Positions 21,609 to 33,722 of a stretch of DNA of 64,000 bases are shown here, one piece after another. Under the pieces are notes generated by a model. That model made no database searches, had not been told where the DNA came from, and saw only the letters and a list, made by a program, of their open reading frames with translations. Source of the DNA: Prostheceraeus crozeri (taxonomy: Eukaryota > Platyhelminthes > Polycladida > Euryleptidae); contig CAJQUW010009290.1 of NCBI GenBank assembly GCA_907163375.1, positions 124,001-188,000 on the forward strand. The letters run 5' to 3'. The position numbers and the translations under genes were made by a program. Numbering within the stretch: the stretch's first letter is position 1; each line of letters starts with the position of its first letter.

Positions 21609-23771
21609 TTAACCCTTTAAGCGCCAAAGTCGCATTATTGCGACGAGCAACTTGTGCGTTGATATTGGTAACATTATATCGGTTTTACTTTGCTTTACTG
21701 ATGCACATATTCATGTCAGGTATCTGTTGATCACAACAAGTCTTCTTCATTCATTTACTTCGCCTAGATTGGTTATAATGACCGTGTGGAGAACCAATCA
21801 CAGGCGAGATTTCTATCGATTTTGAACACACGCAATCACACTGTTATCGTGACTGCGTTTGCTTGTGGGAAGTGTGTGATCATTCTTCCAGGATGGCACG
21901 ACGTAGATTCGGTGCAGAAAGAGCAGGAGAATTGATCACACAGGACTCCGGTAGTGAACCAGAATCAGAAAATGATGTAGACATACAACTTTCAGGTCCT
22001 GGTCATTCTAGTAATGCTCTCGAAATTGGTAATGGAGACTCCCTGCCGCCACCTCGTAGTCGGCGCCGCCGGATTGCTGCTCCGGAGTTACAGCAGGAAT
22101 GGACTATTCTCGATGGACCAGAGCAGCAGTTGGACCATTGGCTACCAGTTTTTTGTGATAATAATACGGGATATCAAGGTGATCTAAATCTAGAAACTGC
22201 TGCACCTATTGATGTGATCAACTTATTCTTTATATCCGACTTCTGACTTTGTTAGTGACTGAGACCAATCGTTATGCTGAACAATATCTCAATGACAATG
22301 AGCTTCCCCCGAAATCGCGGTTTAGAGATTGGAAACCAGGAACTCTTCCAGAAATGAAGGCTTTCCTTTCTTTACATTTCGCCATGGGCCTTGTCCAGAA
22401 GTCAGAAATTGAAGACTATTGGTCAACTACTGGCTAACACAGACACCCGGTTTTTCTAAAATCATGTCCAGAAATCGCTTTGAAATAATATTATCATTTC
22501 TGCATTTCAACAACAATTCAGAACAGGTGGTACGCCTGGTTATGACCAACTATTCAAAATTCGACCATTGATCAATGTTTTACAACCCAAGTTTTCTGCT
22601 TTGTATAATCCAAAGAAAGAATTATCTGCAGATGAACTGACGATTGCTTTCAAGGGCAGAAGTGTTTTGAAACAGTATAACAAAATGAAACCTGATAAAT
22701 GGGGATACAAAGGATTTGCCGCACCTGAGGTAGAAACAGGGTATCTTCTTGATATTTCTTTGTATGTTGGTAAATCTGACGAAGACGATAGTGGTGCGTC
22801 TCCCTCACATCGCGTTGATTCAGATCTAGTGAACAGGTATGAAGGGAAAGGTCACGAAGTGTATATCGACAGTTATTACAGTGGAGTCCCTCTTGCTATA
22901 GATCTCAGTTACAAAGGTATTGGTATTTGTGGCACTATAAATTCAAACAGACGCGGTCTTCCATTGGGCTTGAAGCCAGCGAATCTATCTCTACAGAAAG
23001 GGGATGATCCTGTATTTGCAAGGAATGGTAAGCTTTTGGTATGCGCCTGGCAGGATACCAAACGCGTTATTATGTCATCCACTGTTCGCACAAATGATTG
23101 TGTGGAAAAGCAGATTCGATCTAGACAGAGTGAGACTGGATATCGAACCATTTCGAAACCAGTATGTGTTGCTGATTATAACTAACACATGGGTGGTGTG
23201 GATCCAACCGGGCAGAAATCCAAAACCTATCTGTTTCCTCATCGCTCCAGGAAATGGTATCACAGAATTGTGAACACCTTTTTTGAGCATTTGTGCTGTG
23301 AATGCCCATATCATATTCAAGTCGCATTCACCAAATTCCTCAATCTCACTGAAATCTTTCATTCAATAGATTTGTGTATCGCTGCTGGAAGATTACGAAG
23401 TTGTCCAACGGCGCGGCAGACGAAGTTCGGGTGACATGCCCCAAAGACTAATTGAAAGGCACTTCCTGGAGCAAACAAACACCAGACCCGATTGTACTGT
23501 TTGCAGTGATCGCACAGTAGAGGGCGGGCGGCGACAGACACAATTCAAGTGTCAAAGATGCACCGTGCCACTCTGCGCGTATCCTTGTTTTGAAAGATAC
23601 CACACGCTATTGAACTTCAAACTGTGTCATGTTTGACACTTGATATTATGTACTAGTATATATATTTCATATTGGAATAGCATGTATTATCATAACATTC
23701 GATAATTTGGGAAAAATAGACATAACAAAAACTATAGAATTTTCGAAAAAATGCGGCGCCTAAAGGGTTAA
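21609..23771 (+). mobile_element. complete piggyBac transposon with TTAA target duplications
   Basis: TTAA (21609-21612) precedes the left end CCCTTTAAGCGCC (21613-21625). The right end GGCGCCTAAAGGG (23755-23767) is followed by TTAA (23768-23771). The ends are inverted with one base difference, and TTAA duplication is the hallmark of piggyBac. A small hairpin, TCGCATTATTGCGA, lies just inside the left end. The body carries a single transposase region in the + orientation, now broken. Confidence 0.95.
21863..23636 (+). pseudogene. piggyBac transposase, frameshifted
   Basis: The fragments in order are: an acidic, Arg-rich N-terminus (21863-22246); the domain start VTETNRYAEQYL..WKPGTLPEMKAFL (22249-22437); KIMSRNRFEIILSFLHF in the next frame; then 22568-23185 with LSADELTIAF (first Asp) and HEVYIDSYYSGVPLA (second Asp). 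After an in-frame TAA at 23183 comes HMGGVDPTGQ (third Asp). The C-terminus (23436-23636) has a Cys-rich domain, CTVCSDRT..FKCQRC..LCAYPCFERYH, as in PGBD-type transposases. Breaks: frameshifts near 22245, 22440-22535 and 23430, plus the TAA. All three catalytic Asp codons survive, but the gene cannot make a full protein. Confidence 0.9.
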
Positions 23772-23974
23772 TGGACTAGAATGATGGGGCAGATGTAATC
23801 GAAAGCAAATCGAAGGTTACCACAGAACATGAGTTATTTTTGTAACTGAGAGTGACAAATCATTGCTTCATGATATCTTGCATATACGACGGCGACTTCA
23901 GGAAAGCTCAGTTCTTCGTCAGACTATTTCGAACTATCCAGTTTGAATTAGATGGCCACTATATTTCACAGAAT

Positions 23975-24593
23975 TATGACTTTCAGAGAATGATGTGCAC
24001 CCTAGGTGCCTACTACGAATCTGTGCGTCTGCCGAGATCAATCAGATCCCTCTTTTGGTCAATCGGTAGCTAACAAAGAAAAAATCATGATAATTCAATG
24101 GGAAGCAGACTGAAGAATTCGGTGTAAGTGAGATTTGTTATGTTACATGCATCTCTGATTAAGTGAAGAGCACGAAATCCGAAGTAATGATTTCTTACAT
24201 AGAATGTTTTCAAGTCAATATGGCTAAAACGTGCCAATTTTCTGAGTTTGCCGACATTTTGACGCTTGCTAATTCTGAATGTGCCTAATTTCATAGACAA
24301 GGGTGAATGAACATTTATGAAATTACCTGAAGACATTCCATGCCAAAAATCATGACCCTAGTCTCTCAATTTGCATTAAGTGGGAGAAAACATAAGACCT
24401 CATTTTTTACCAAGAGCTTTAATTTGCTTATTATCGGATTAGGATGAGTTTTCCTTTAAGACAAGAATTGCAACCGATAGATTTCAACTCGCCAGACCAG
24501 CATATTTGTAGCAACCACAGGATGAAGCCTAGATTATTCTGTGAAACTCTATTGGCATCAGTCTCTGTAGAAGCTCGCTCTGACTGCCTAAAT
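23975..24593. mobile_element. foldback element F, copy 1
   Basis: Starts within ACTTTCAGAGAATGATGTGCACC, continues GCCTACTACGAATC..CGTCTGCCGAG, and ends GAAGCTCGCTCTGACTGCCTA. Related copies are at 38760-39207, 50721-53158 and 60093-60790. Full members end in CCGGCAGCCAGAACGAG-type inverted repeats. This copy is diverged and its left tip is not clear. Non-coding. Confidence 0.6.
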
Positions 24594-25154
24594 ACTAACT
24601 TAGTTTTATGCGCAGTAGGATGCAACATGGTGGTGGTGACAAAAATCTACAGGAAGATCACGAACACTCTATGTCACTTTCTTCTGACCCTTATCTTGCA
24701 TATCGTCATCTGTCTGTGACCTATTCAATTTCTTTTACACGTGCGACCCTCATTATTTTTCACAAAATAGTATGCAGCTGCTTTAAAGCGTTGAACTTTC
24801 TCAGTTTTAACAGAAGAAAAATTATCGAGAAGAGTAAAATATTCTGCTCCATAATAACACCATAATTTCGGCATCAATTAAGCCTTCTACGAGTAATGAA
24901 CATTGAAGACTGAGTTCAAATATTAACTAGCAAATTATATATACACACTGATTCAAATTCAACAGTTCAATTCAGCAGACAAGTCATCGGAATTTTCATA
25001 GCTTAATATTTAGAACTTTTTATTGTTCAGCTGGGAATTCTCTTACATGTCCATTACAATAGGTATTAAGTTGTACCTTGTATATCTTTCAGTTGTACGC
25101 AGTGCCAAAGTAACTTGCGAAAGAGACACACAAAATGTATGAGAACTAGCTGCT
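24594..25154. other. no gene seen
   Basis: Short stretch without recognisable content. Confidence 0.45.
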
Positions 25155-25460
25155 AGTTTGCATAAACTGCTCAAGTGAAGCTGAAATTCAAACCTGTCCA
25201 AGTTGATTTTGCTACCTTTTTTAATGCTAATTATTGTTCGATAAGATGCTGTATGAATCGACCTTTTTTCGTGACTGGTATAGAATGCTTTCATGTTTAC
25301 TTAAAGGCACTTCGCTTTTGTTGTCAGCTTTTGTCTATCGCTAGATAGTCTGATATATAACTCTCAACTTCATGTTCTCTTTTGCGATACGATACTGACT
25401 CAATCAATTAGACTATCTGATAGCTGCAGTTTCTGCATGTAGCTGATAGCCTGATATACA
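25155..25460 (+). repeat. dispersed repeat G, copy 2
   Basis: Counterpart of 3292-3680, with CCTGTCCAAGTTGATTTTG, TTGTTCGATAAGATGCTGT and GAATGCTTTCATGTTTACT. ACTTGCGAAAG precedes it at about 25112, as in copy 1, and ACCGCTTGCGAAAGCGAT follows at about 26209. Non-coding. Confidence 0.55.
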
Positions 25461-28400
25461 ATATTTAAGCTTCATTTTGTGAAGTCTATTTGCATTTACT
25501 ATACTGGGTTTGCTTTTTCCTTATCAATTAAGATGCTAGAAATTTTTTCATTAATGTAGTTCTCTTCAAACAACTCTGTTTTCGTTTTATACTTTTGTGC
25601 CCTTTACTTGTTACAGAATTTCCATTCAGTCCTATGTCTTGCCTCCGTTTTTCTCTGATTATAGTAGGCCCTAGATGTAGGCATGCATCATAAAAAAACA
25701 ACTCAAAATGTTGCAGTAATGGTGAACGTACAAAATCCCTTTTTTCATGATGAAATATTTCCACTTTCATTTAATCAAAGCTATGATGTCTGAAGTGGTC
25801 CTTTGTTGTCGGCTTTTGATCGGTTAGATTGTTTGAATGATACTTGAACTTCATGTGAATGCAATATGTAATACGAGTATATAAGCTGCATGTTTCCTTT
25901 TTCCCAATGTAATTAATTCGACTGCTTTTAGTTAGTTTCAGCCTACTATTCATTTAATGCATCAATTGTAGTTTGCAGATCACCTAACTCAATTTACGTA
26001 GGCAACATAGGCCTACCTGAAATTTTAGCTTTTGTTTTGTTTCAAGAAATACAAGTCTGTATTTAGTGTTTTGAACTTTTTGTCCATTCTGCTGCAAGCC
26101 AGAAATTTACTTAACGTTGTTTTTGGGACTTTAGTGTTCACATCTCAGAATTTTCTTACAAGCACTTTTCACTCTTTATTTACGTTTTAATCTGTACAAC
26201 ACGAAAACCGCTTGCGAAAGCGATATGCAAAAATCCATGAAAATGTATCCGGATGCATATTCATAGTGCACATTCGCAACAGACGTCATGTGACTAGTCT
26301 AAGTCTGAGCCGGAAGAGTTTAATCAATAGGTCAGTGAATCGCATTTGCTACGAGTGATAGCGAACACACCTTGCATTTCTTGCTTTTGTGTATCACCTT
26401 CACAACTATAAAGCAATCTCTATTGTAGCGAGAAATCAAAATAATTGGATTGGTGCTTCCGGCTTACTTTGCTATTTGGCACAAAATTTTGCTACGCTCC
26501 ATTGAAAACCAGAGAAATAGACCAGTTTTCTCACTCATAAAGCAAAACAAATTTATGTGATATCATTCTTTACTGAATATTCAAACACATTGCATCATTT
26601 GCATGAAAGAGGAGTCATAAAGTGGATGTGCATGTACAGGTTATGAGCAAACACATAGCTGCATAAAAACATGGCTGCATAAAAACACTTTATATACACA
26701 TAGCTGCATACAATACATTTACACTTATTTACACACTGCAATCAATACAAAGTTTTAAATATATATAATACCAACTAAATATCAGACATAGCTGCGACAG
26801 AACTATGGACTATCACGAACTGCCACAAGAATACCACCAAAAAACACTGAGTGATAACAAAGCAACTGCATATGTAAAGGAAAGAAAGTACCATATAATG
26901 TAAGAATTTGAATGAATTGTTTGAAAGCATTGCTAGCCAATGACAACTGTCACACAATATTGATGTTATTCAGAATGCCGAATCGCTTGATCGATCCTAC
27001 AAAGAGCAAAAATTGATGATGAGCACAAGAATGAACATTATTGACATAACAATTGTGATCAGTAAACCAGCGAATGTAAATTAATCGGTCAGTGTGATCG
27101 TGGTAGATAGACAACTATTCTTCGGTTAACTGCTCGTAATCCTGAAGCACAACGTTTTACGAGGATGGCGAACTAGTGCGTCTGTGGGTTATTGTTCTCT
27201 TTGCTATGTCAACATTCTACATTAACGTATAGCAGAACATGCATGTCTCCCAGATTTTCGGATGTGACAGATTGCAGTGCACATTCAGTCGAATGATATT
27301 GAAATGAGGAATAACAATGAGGAAAATGAATATTAACTTATGAACATTTACATGCATTGAATTCTAGCAGAAAGACATTTGGCGGATTTTTTCATTTGCA
27401 GGTGAAGATAAAAGACCCAGACAGAACTCAGGAATGATTAAACCACAGATTCTCATCAACCTTTGATCAACCACAGCATGTGCTTTATCATGACTCATGT
27501 GATGTCCTCCACACCACTTATTGAAAACAAACAATCTACGAAGTGGTTTTTACTTACATGCATGCACTCAATAGAGTTGCCTTACTCACGAACAGATTTC
27601 AGTCATTGATATACAGCGCTATATCCCGGCGAACTGTTAATAAATGTAGCCGCACAAAATATAGTGCGTCCAACAATCCTACTAATAACGAAAACCTATG
27701 AAAATATTCCATTAGGCTATATGATCCATAGAATGAAAACACTTTCCGGCAGCTACGTTAAAAAAGTAGGTCCTATCTGTTAACTATGCAAACAAGGGAT
27801 TCGAACGGCATTGGCAATGTTACTTTTAAAAACTACATAAATTCTGAAGATGATCTAAGTTCGAAATAGGCCATATTCCAGACATTAGCGTCCACTCCGA
27901 GGGAGGACAAAACAGAATAATGTTGAAAATGGTAATAATTTTGTACTTTAATAATAAGAAGAAGATCAGCGTGAAAAATCTTCATTTATCGACGAATCAC
28001 AATAAGATGGACTTTCTTTTCTGCTTTGTTCGAGCAAACAAGTGATACATTATGCAAGAGATTGCGTAAACAAACGACAAATTGTATGAAACAAATGTCA
28101 TTTTCTGAAGCGATTCAAACGGCACTGTCAGAAGCAGTGAAGTCAATTATAGGTAGTTAAGTATAAGGAGATGGATATAGGAATTTATTGAAACAATACG
28201 AAGCAGCAGCAAGAACAAAATCGTCGCCAAATTCAAAATGTGGAAACAGAACAAGTATATTTTCATCTGTTTACGAACTCAATTAGCTCATTCATTGACC
28301 TTTTACAGGTTGGTCCACATGTGGAAATTTTGAAGCTATCACAGCTCTGCGTATGTGAAGGAGTCAACTGCACTATGAATTGAATTTATGAACACATCCA

Positions 28401-29550
28401 TCGACGACATGTCAAAAAAAGAGTTGACATGTGGCATCGATCGCATCGATTTCTGTATAGCAGAATTTCAATATCATCCATTTGCGTTTCATTGCAGCAA
28501 CCGCATAAAGGATAAACAGTAGACAAAAGCGCTGCAAAAATGTCGACGTGCGTAAAGTAGGAGAAGGTCCTTACGTCAGGAAAAATATAGAATAGAATAC
28601 AAAAGAATAGAATGCGTGCATACTGTGCATAGTTTCATTAAAGAATTATTGGATACATTATATTGCAGGATACTGAGGTTGTTCAAAAAAAAGGAAAAAT
28701 AAGTAATCAAGAAAAAATTTTACATACGTGTATTTCGTGACATCATGTAAAGTCAATCTTTTTTGAGTCAAAGGAGGTTGTTGAACAATAAACATGAATG
28801 CGGAAAGAAGTTTCGCAATCTCTTCTCAGTTTGACAATGTGAGATAGGCCCTAATGAAGTGAGTTTTTATCCTTGACATAATAGGGATTCACTAATGCAA
28901 AGGGTGCTCTTGATTTGTCTCGCATTTCAATAAATACTCCAAAGATGCGGTGTTAAAATGAGATTCGATGCTATTGACATATTTGCAATTAAATTTACTA
29001 CCACAGATTAAACGTTGAGCTCTGTTTTGAAGACTTTAAAGCGTCAACATGTGAGTATCACTGAGTCGACCATTGACTGCATAATCAGTGAAGCTATCAA
29101 AGAATGTAACGTTTCACATTCAAGAATGTAATCAATTCAAATCACTTATAAACCTTTGACAGTGTGCAAATGAAGACACATATTCGCTCATCGACAAATG
29201 CATCTACATATAGAGTTTTTAATGAATAAACCACACTGCTCAAACATTGATCATAAAAAGCTTTAGGTAAAAGTTATTATATTTTACTTTATGCTAGAAG
29301 TTAGGAATCTCAAGTAGTGGATCCCAATGAACAAGTTATCATGCTACATTTGCTGCATTTATTCATTTGGGTGCAGTTCCTGTAATTTCCAGGGTTGTCG
29401 TGGGTGTTCCCATGGGTGTGGGTATGGGGTGGGTATCGCCACTGAGGTCATCCCCCAGCTCCTAGCACTTCTACGGGGATTGCATGGGTTTATCGTAATT
29501 TTTGGTATTCAGCAGAAGCCGTCAAAACTGACCTTAATAGTCCGGTAGTT
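25461..29550. other. about 4 kb without recognisable genes
   Basis: Read on both strands, this stretch holds only short frames without domain similarity. Small imperfect repeats (an ACATAGCTGCATA motif near 26655-26710) are present, and a TTCGAATCCC-like B-box sequence lies near 27797 without a matching A box. I see no transposon termini. Confidence 0.45.
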
Positions 29551-30270
29551 ACTGACACTTTCTTCCTAAATTCGCGCATATGGATTTGTAGATCTTGAAA
29601 TGCTGAATACGAAAATAAGATTATTTTGCTCGAGTGTCACAGCCAGTCGCTTTTCGTTACAGGCAAGGTTAAAGGATTACCATTGGAATCCAATGGAAAA
29701 ACTCAAAAACACTTGGCAATTTTCTTACATTTTCTCTTGCAGAAAAGAAATTATATATTTATCAGAATGCCATGAAATTTGAAACATGATTGAGTTCAGA
29801 ACATCAACTTTGATATAAAAGTTGAAGTGAGCCACATGATTCAGTATTTGATGTCTGAGAGCCTCTACAAAATGATCAAAATCGCCAAAATTAAGTCAAA
29901 ACATGAAATTTACTCATTTTGTAGAGGCTCTCAAACATCAAATACTGAATCATGTGACTCACTTCAACTTTTATATCGAAGTTGATGTTCTGAACTCAAT
30001 CATGTTTCAAATTTCATGGTATTCTGATAAATGTATAATTTTTTTTCTGCAAAAGAAAATGTACGAAAATGTTCAAGTGTTTCACAATCCATAGATATTT
30101 CTTGAATTTTTCCATTGGATTCCAATATGGGAATCCTTTAAACTTACCTATAACCGAAAGCGACTGGCTGTGACACTCAAGAATTTTATTTTAGTATTCA
30201 GCGTTTCAAGATCTACAAAACCAAGCTATTAAGCCCTTTGTGCGCGAATTTCGGAAGAAATCGTCAATCG
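29551..30270. repeat. very long hairpin (foldback element), arms over 300 bp
   Basis: The left arm 29551-29874 and right arm 29913-30270 are reverse complements with few differences by eye, separated by only about 40 bp. Matching landmarks are TTTGTAGATCTTGAAA / TTTCAAGATCTACAAA, CACAGCCAGTCGCTTTCG, GATTGAGTTCAGAACATCAA and GAGAGCCTCTACAAAATGA. No coding function. A transcript through it would fold into a long double-stranded RNA. Confidence 0.9.
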
Positions 30271-30800
30271 CTCCCGTCCTATAAGTCAAACAATCAAATC
30301 CAATGTTGAACTGTCAAACAGATTGCCATCTCAACACTTAAGTTCTAGGAAATATCTATGGTGATTCCTTTGACACAGCGACACATGTCCAATAATTTTG
30401 AACATCTTTTAAGGACTTCTGATGAAGGAGAGGTACGCTGCAAGCCTTCTCTATTGCAGAGCTGAATGGAATTTTGAAAATTTTAGCGCTAGCTGTATAA
30501 GCATATATTTATCTATCCGATTCACAAAAATTGTGTGACATGATCACACGCGTGATAGATGCGATTGCATAATAAAGCAGATTAATTAATTATTCTACAT
30601 ACAGATTTGAAGCACATTGTGATATAAAAGGGCAGCCAATGAAAGTACACTAGGTAGAGTTGGAAATGGGACAAACGGAAGCTTAACTCACGACTAGCTA
30701 GTGAGTACGGTAGGTACGGTGTGGGAGCAACTTCTTCAGTCACTGGCGGAAATGAGTATTTCCTTTCAATTGATTTGCTTTTTAGAGTTGTCTAACTGTT
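30271..30800. other. no gene seen
   Basis: Unique sequence between the hairpin and the second Penelope-type copy. Confidence 0.4.
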
Positions 30801-31731
30801 ATTGGAGCATAGTATCGTCCGCTGAATTCCTCAATAAAATTCAAAACATTGCAGCATATGACGCCCAAATTTTCGATTTTTCCACGTTGTACACCAATCT
30901 GGATCATAAAGATGTCATTACTCACATTCCGACCTGCTCGACTTAATTTTCAACGATTCTAATAGGAAATATTTGTGTGTAGGTTTTGAAAAAAGTTTTT
31001 TATCTGGTGTCAGGTATCAAGGTTACAGCGTATTCACTAAGGATAAATTTAAAGAAGCCATTAAGTTCATTATAAGCGAAGTTTTTGTTGCTTTCGGAGG
31101 TTTAGTCTTTCAACAAGTAAGAGGCATTCCTATGGGTGGTAATTGCAGTCCTCTTCTTGCGGATTTGTTTCTTTTACATTGTGAATTTATTTTTATGACT
31201 AATTTAATGAAGAATCAGATGTACGGTCTAGCTAGATTATTATCTAATACTTCTAGATACATCGACGATTTGTGCATTATTAATTATAAAAAGTTTGATT
31301 CCTTGATACCACAGATTCACCCACCTAGTCTAGAAGCCAGCAGAAGTGGGAGTAATAACAAACAAGTAGAATATCTTGATATTAATATAAATATCACTGA
31401 CTGCGGCACAATTACATCTGTTTTTCATAAAGTCGATCATTTTAATTTCCCTGTCACCCTTTTAACCTTTCCGCAAAACTGTATGCCCTACAGGACAGGC
31501 GCTAGAGTGTTTGTTGGACAAGTTTTAAGATATGGGCGCATCTGTACATTGGAAAAAGATTTCATCCAAAAAGTCAATCGTGGAGCTACTACTCTCATTA
31601 AGAGAGGATATAACAGCGTAGATCTCAAGCAAAGTGCTGAGAAGCAGCTGCATAAGCATAGTGAAACTTTATTGAAACACCGATATTTTTCTGCTAAGCA
31701 GCTTCTTAATAATTGTGCGTGCTTTCATTGA
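30801..31731 (+). pseudogene. Penelope-type reverse transcriptase, frameshifted
   Basis: The N-terminal part (30801-30946) reads FLNKIQNIAAYDAQIFDFST then LYTNLDHKDVITHI, an RT motif A of the D-x-x-x-L-Y-T-N kind. A frameshift near 30935 moves to the 30973-31731 frame, which gives VRGIPMGGNCSPLLADLFL (motif B), TSRYIDDLCII (motif C), the YLDINI block and a C-terminal stretch ending NNCACFH. No GIY-YIG domain follows before the stop. Copy 1 stops at the same residue, so the end is probably natural. The upstream N-terminal domain is missing. Confidence 0.85.
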
Positions 31732-32335
31732 TTTAATTAATTTCGAGGCTGCTTTCATATAGCAGGGCCTCGCCTGGGTGAGTTTGAGTGTTCAGGAGTA
31801 GGGGCCGAAACGCGAATCCTTACCCAAGTTCCTGCTGATGACCTCAATTGCTCATTTTTTCAATTAGGTAATCTGTTGTAGTTGTTATTTCTTTTAACCT
31901 GTAGGGAACGCCACATGGGTCCTTTTGAGGGATCAAATTCTTTTCATTTATCGCTATCTTCTACTTCATCTTCTCCTCAATCAAAGCATTAAATTTCATT
32001 CTGACGCAACTGACATATACAAGCATCTGGGCGACCAGACCTGCAGATTAAGTTCAGTGTTCAGTCAATACATATAAGCAATTTCCGCAATTACTACACT
32101 GTCCACCACACAGTGTGGCAGACAGGCAGGAGTTCTCGAGTAAGTCATCAATTTTTTTCTCACTCTACTTATATTTACACAGTACTTTTTTTCATTACCT
32201 ACCATTTGAATATTTTCAACATTTATATTTGTGTTTTATTCTTATTTTTCACATTGGCTTTACTTACTGAATAGTTCGATTTGTGATTTAGTTCATTATT
32301 AATTGTGTTTCGCCTAAGGTTAGCCTTTGCTAATT
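30801..32335 (+). mobile_element. 5'-truncated Penelope-type retroelement, copy 2
   Basis: A longer version of the element at 4801. It includes RT motifs A to C and the same roughly 600-bp 3' sequence, diverging from copy 1 after CGCCTAAGGTTAGCC at about 32331. The hAT element at 32410 lies just downstream. The high similarity between the two copies suggests fairly recent activity of this lineage. Confidence 0.8.
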
Positions 32336-32401
32336 TGATTACGTGAATCAACCGAGAGAGTTTTAAAAATTCTACAGTATCTTGAATGAAAAGCTCGTAT
32401 A

Positions 32402-33211
32402 ATGTGTGCCAGGGTTGGAACCGGCCGGGGTTTTGGAGGCCGGTGTATTCAAAACCGGCCAGTTGGTGGCCGGCCGGCTTATTAAAAACCGGCCGATCGA
32501 GGATGGGACGGTAGCTGGCGTCTCTGCACCGGTTGGTTAAGGCTTTGATTCTCTTGTGAGGGAATTCTAGTGATCTACACACCGTCAATTGAGAACTCTC
32601 TCCACTACAGTTTAAATTCAAATCTTTTGAGTTTATTTTGATGACTGCTAACTGACGTGTAAGGGTCTGGAACAATATGCTCGCCAAACTTTTTCACCAA
32701 ATTACCAAATTTTTCATTTGATAATTGGCTACGCCAATCATAGTTTATCGCGTGCAGCTAACTTATCACACAATGGTCCACAATCCACTATCAGCTGTTC
32801 GGGTAGTAGACCCTGGGTTGCATTGACATCTATTACTCATTGCATCTCTAAGCTCCCCGTGTTGTATAAACTATTCCATCTAGTAAAATTATTCAAGATC
32901 CTGAAAAATGTTTGGAAAGATAGGTTGAGGAATACACAACGCTTCCAAAATTCATGCAGGCTAGAATATACGATTCTGAAAAATTTATCAGAGATAAAGT
33001 ATTGTTTGAACTACATTTCTAAGTTCCCGGCAATCATTTAACTGCTTAAAGAACAATTCCCAATATTTCTGTCACAAAACATAAGTGTCTAGATGCTCTC
33101 AAATTATGCTACATTTACATGCTCTTAATGTTGTAATGATAGATAAAGCAATTTATTCTCGACTGAATGTCGTCAACGGTCGACGCGGCCGGTTTAAACC
33201 TTGATGTGTGC
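32402..33211. mobile_element. non-autonomous hAT element with perfect 8-bp target duplication
   Basis: ATGTGTGC at 32402-32409 is repeated exactly at 33204-33211. Between them the left end CAGGGTTGGAACCGGCCG (from 32410) and the right end CGGCCGGTTTAAACCTTG (to 33203) are imperfect inverted repeats beginning CA(G/A)GGTT, the usual CAG-type hAT tip. Further ACCGGCC motifs cluster in the left subterminal region (32420-32490). No transposase frame is present, so it needs a transposase in trans. Confidence 0.9.
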
Positions 33212-33392
33212 AATATTATCAATTCAATAATTGTTACACTCTGGCCATGCATATGCATTAACTGTGGTAGTTTCAGTTACATCAACATGAAGTTCTAAAT
33301 CACTTGCATTGCGTCCTCATGTAAGTGCAGTTGATGCAATTTCACTTGTTTCAACTGCTGAATAAAGAAATACCATAGATATCACTTTCTTA

Positions 33393-33722
33393 GATAGCGT
33401 TCGAGCTCCTCACAGCTTGTGTAAGTTGTATGAAACACAGATATCGTCAGACTGTCTGACAAGGTATTTCCACATTTTGCACACGCTGAAGTTTGTATGA
33501 AAGGCTCTGTCTCAACACAATTTTGTGACGCTATTCTAACTTCGAACGCTATGACAGCGCTAAGATAGCGTTTTCTAGCGCTATAGTAGAATAACACTGC
33601 CCGCCTGCATAGATTGATCTGTTGATTATCTGACCCAAGATTGCTATGGCTCGTAATTGCACATTGTGAATGTAACCGTAATTTCAACTTGTTCTGTTAT
33701 CCAGATACGCTAAGATAGCGTT
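33393..33722 (+). promoter_or_regulatory. directly repeated GATAGCGTT half-sites
   Basis: GATAGCGTT occurs at 33393-33401, 33564-33572 and 33714-33722 in the same orientation, upstream of the tyrosine recombinase gene. The middle one is one arm of the 28-bp palindrome. The spacing is about 171 and 150 bp. They are candidate recombinase binding sites or terminal repeats of the element. Confidence 0.45.
33545..33572. repeat. 28-bp palindromic site, left of tyrosine recombinase gene
   Basis: Arms AACGCTAT and ATAGCGTT flank a centre containing AGCGCTAAG. It matches the site at 35537-35564 at 26 of 28 positions, in the same orientation. The architecture (inverted recombinase-size arms around a short core) resembles crossover sites of tyrosine recombinases; the function is inferred. 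Confidence 0.7.

Noticed and set aside
26775-26957. hydrophobic 60-codon minus-strand frame
   Set aside because: Short, AT-driven hydrophobicity with no other gene evidence.
27790-27815. GGGATTCGAACGGC resembling a tRNA T-arm in complement
   Set aside because: The rest of the sequence does not fold as a tRNA; isolated motif only.
29327-29548. Cys/Gly-rich frame
   Set aside because: Composition-driven; no secretion signal or conserved spacing, and no splice support.
32223-32687. 154-codon minus-strand frame
   Set aside because: It spans the boundary of the Penelope 3' tail and the hAT element and reads through ACCGGCC repeats, so it is a chance frame.
32718-33041. 107-codon frame inside the hAT element
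   Set aside because: No similarity to hAT transposase motifs and no other support.
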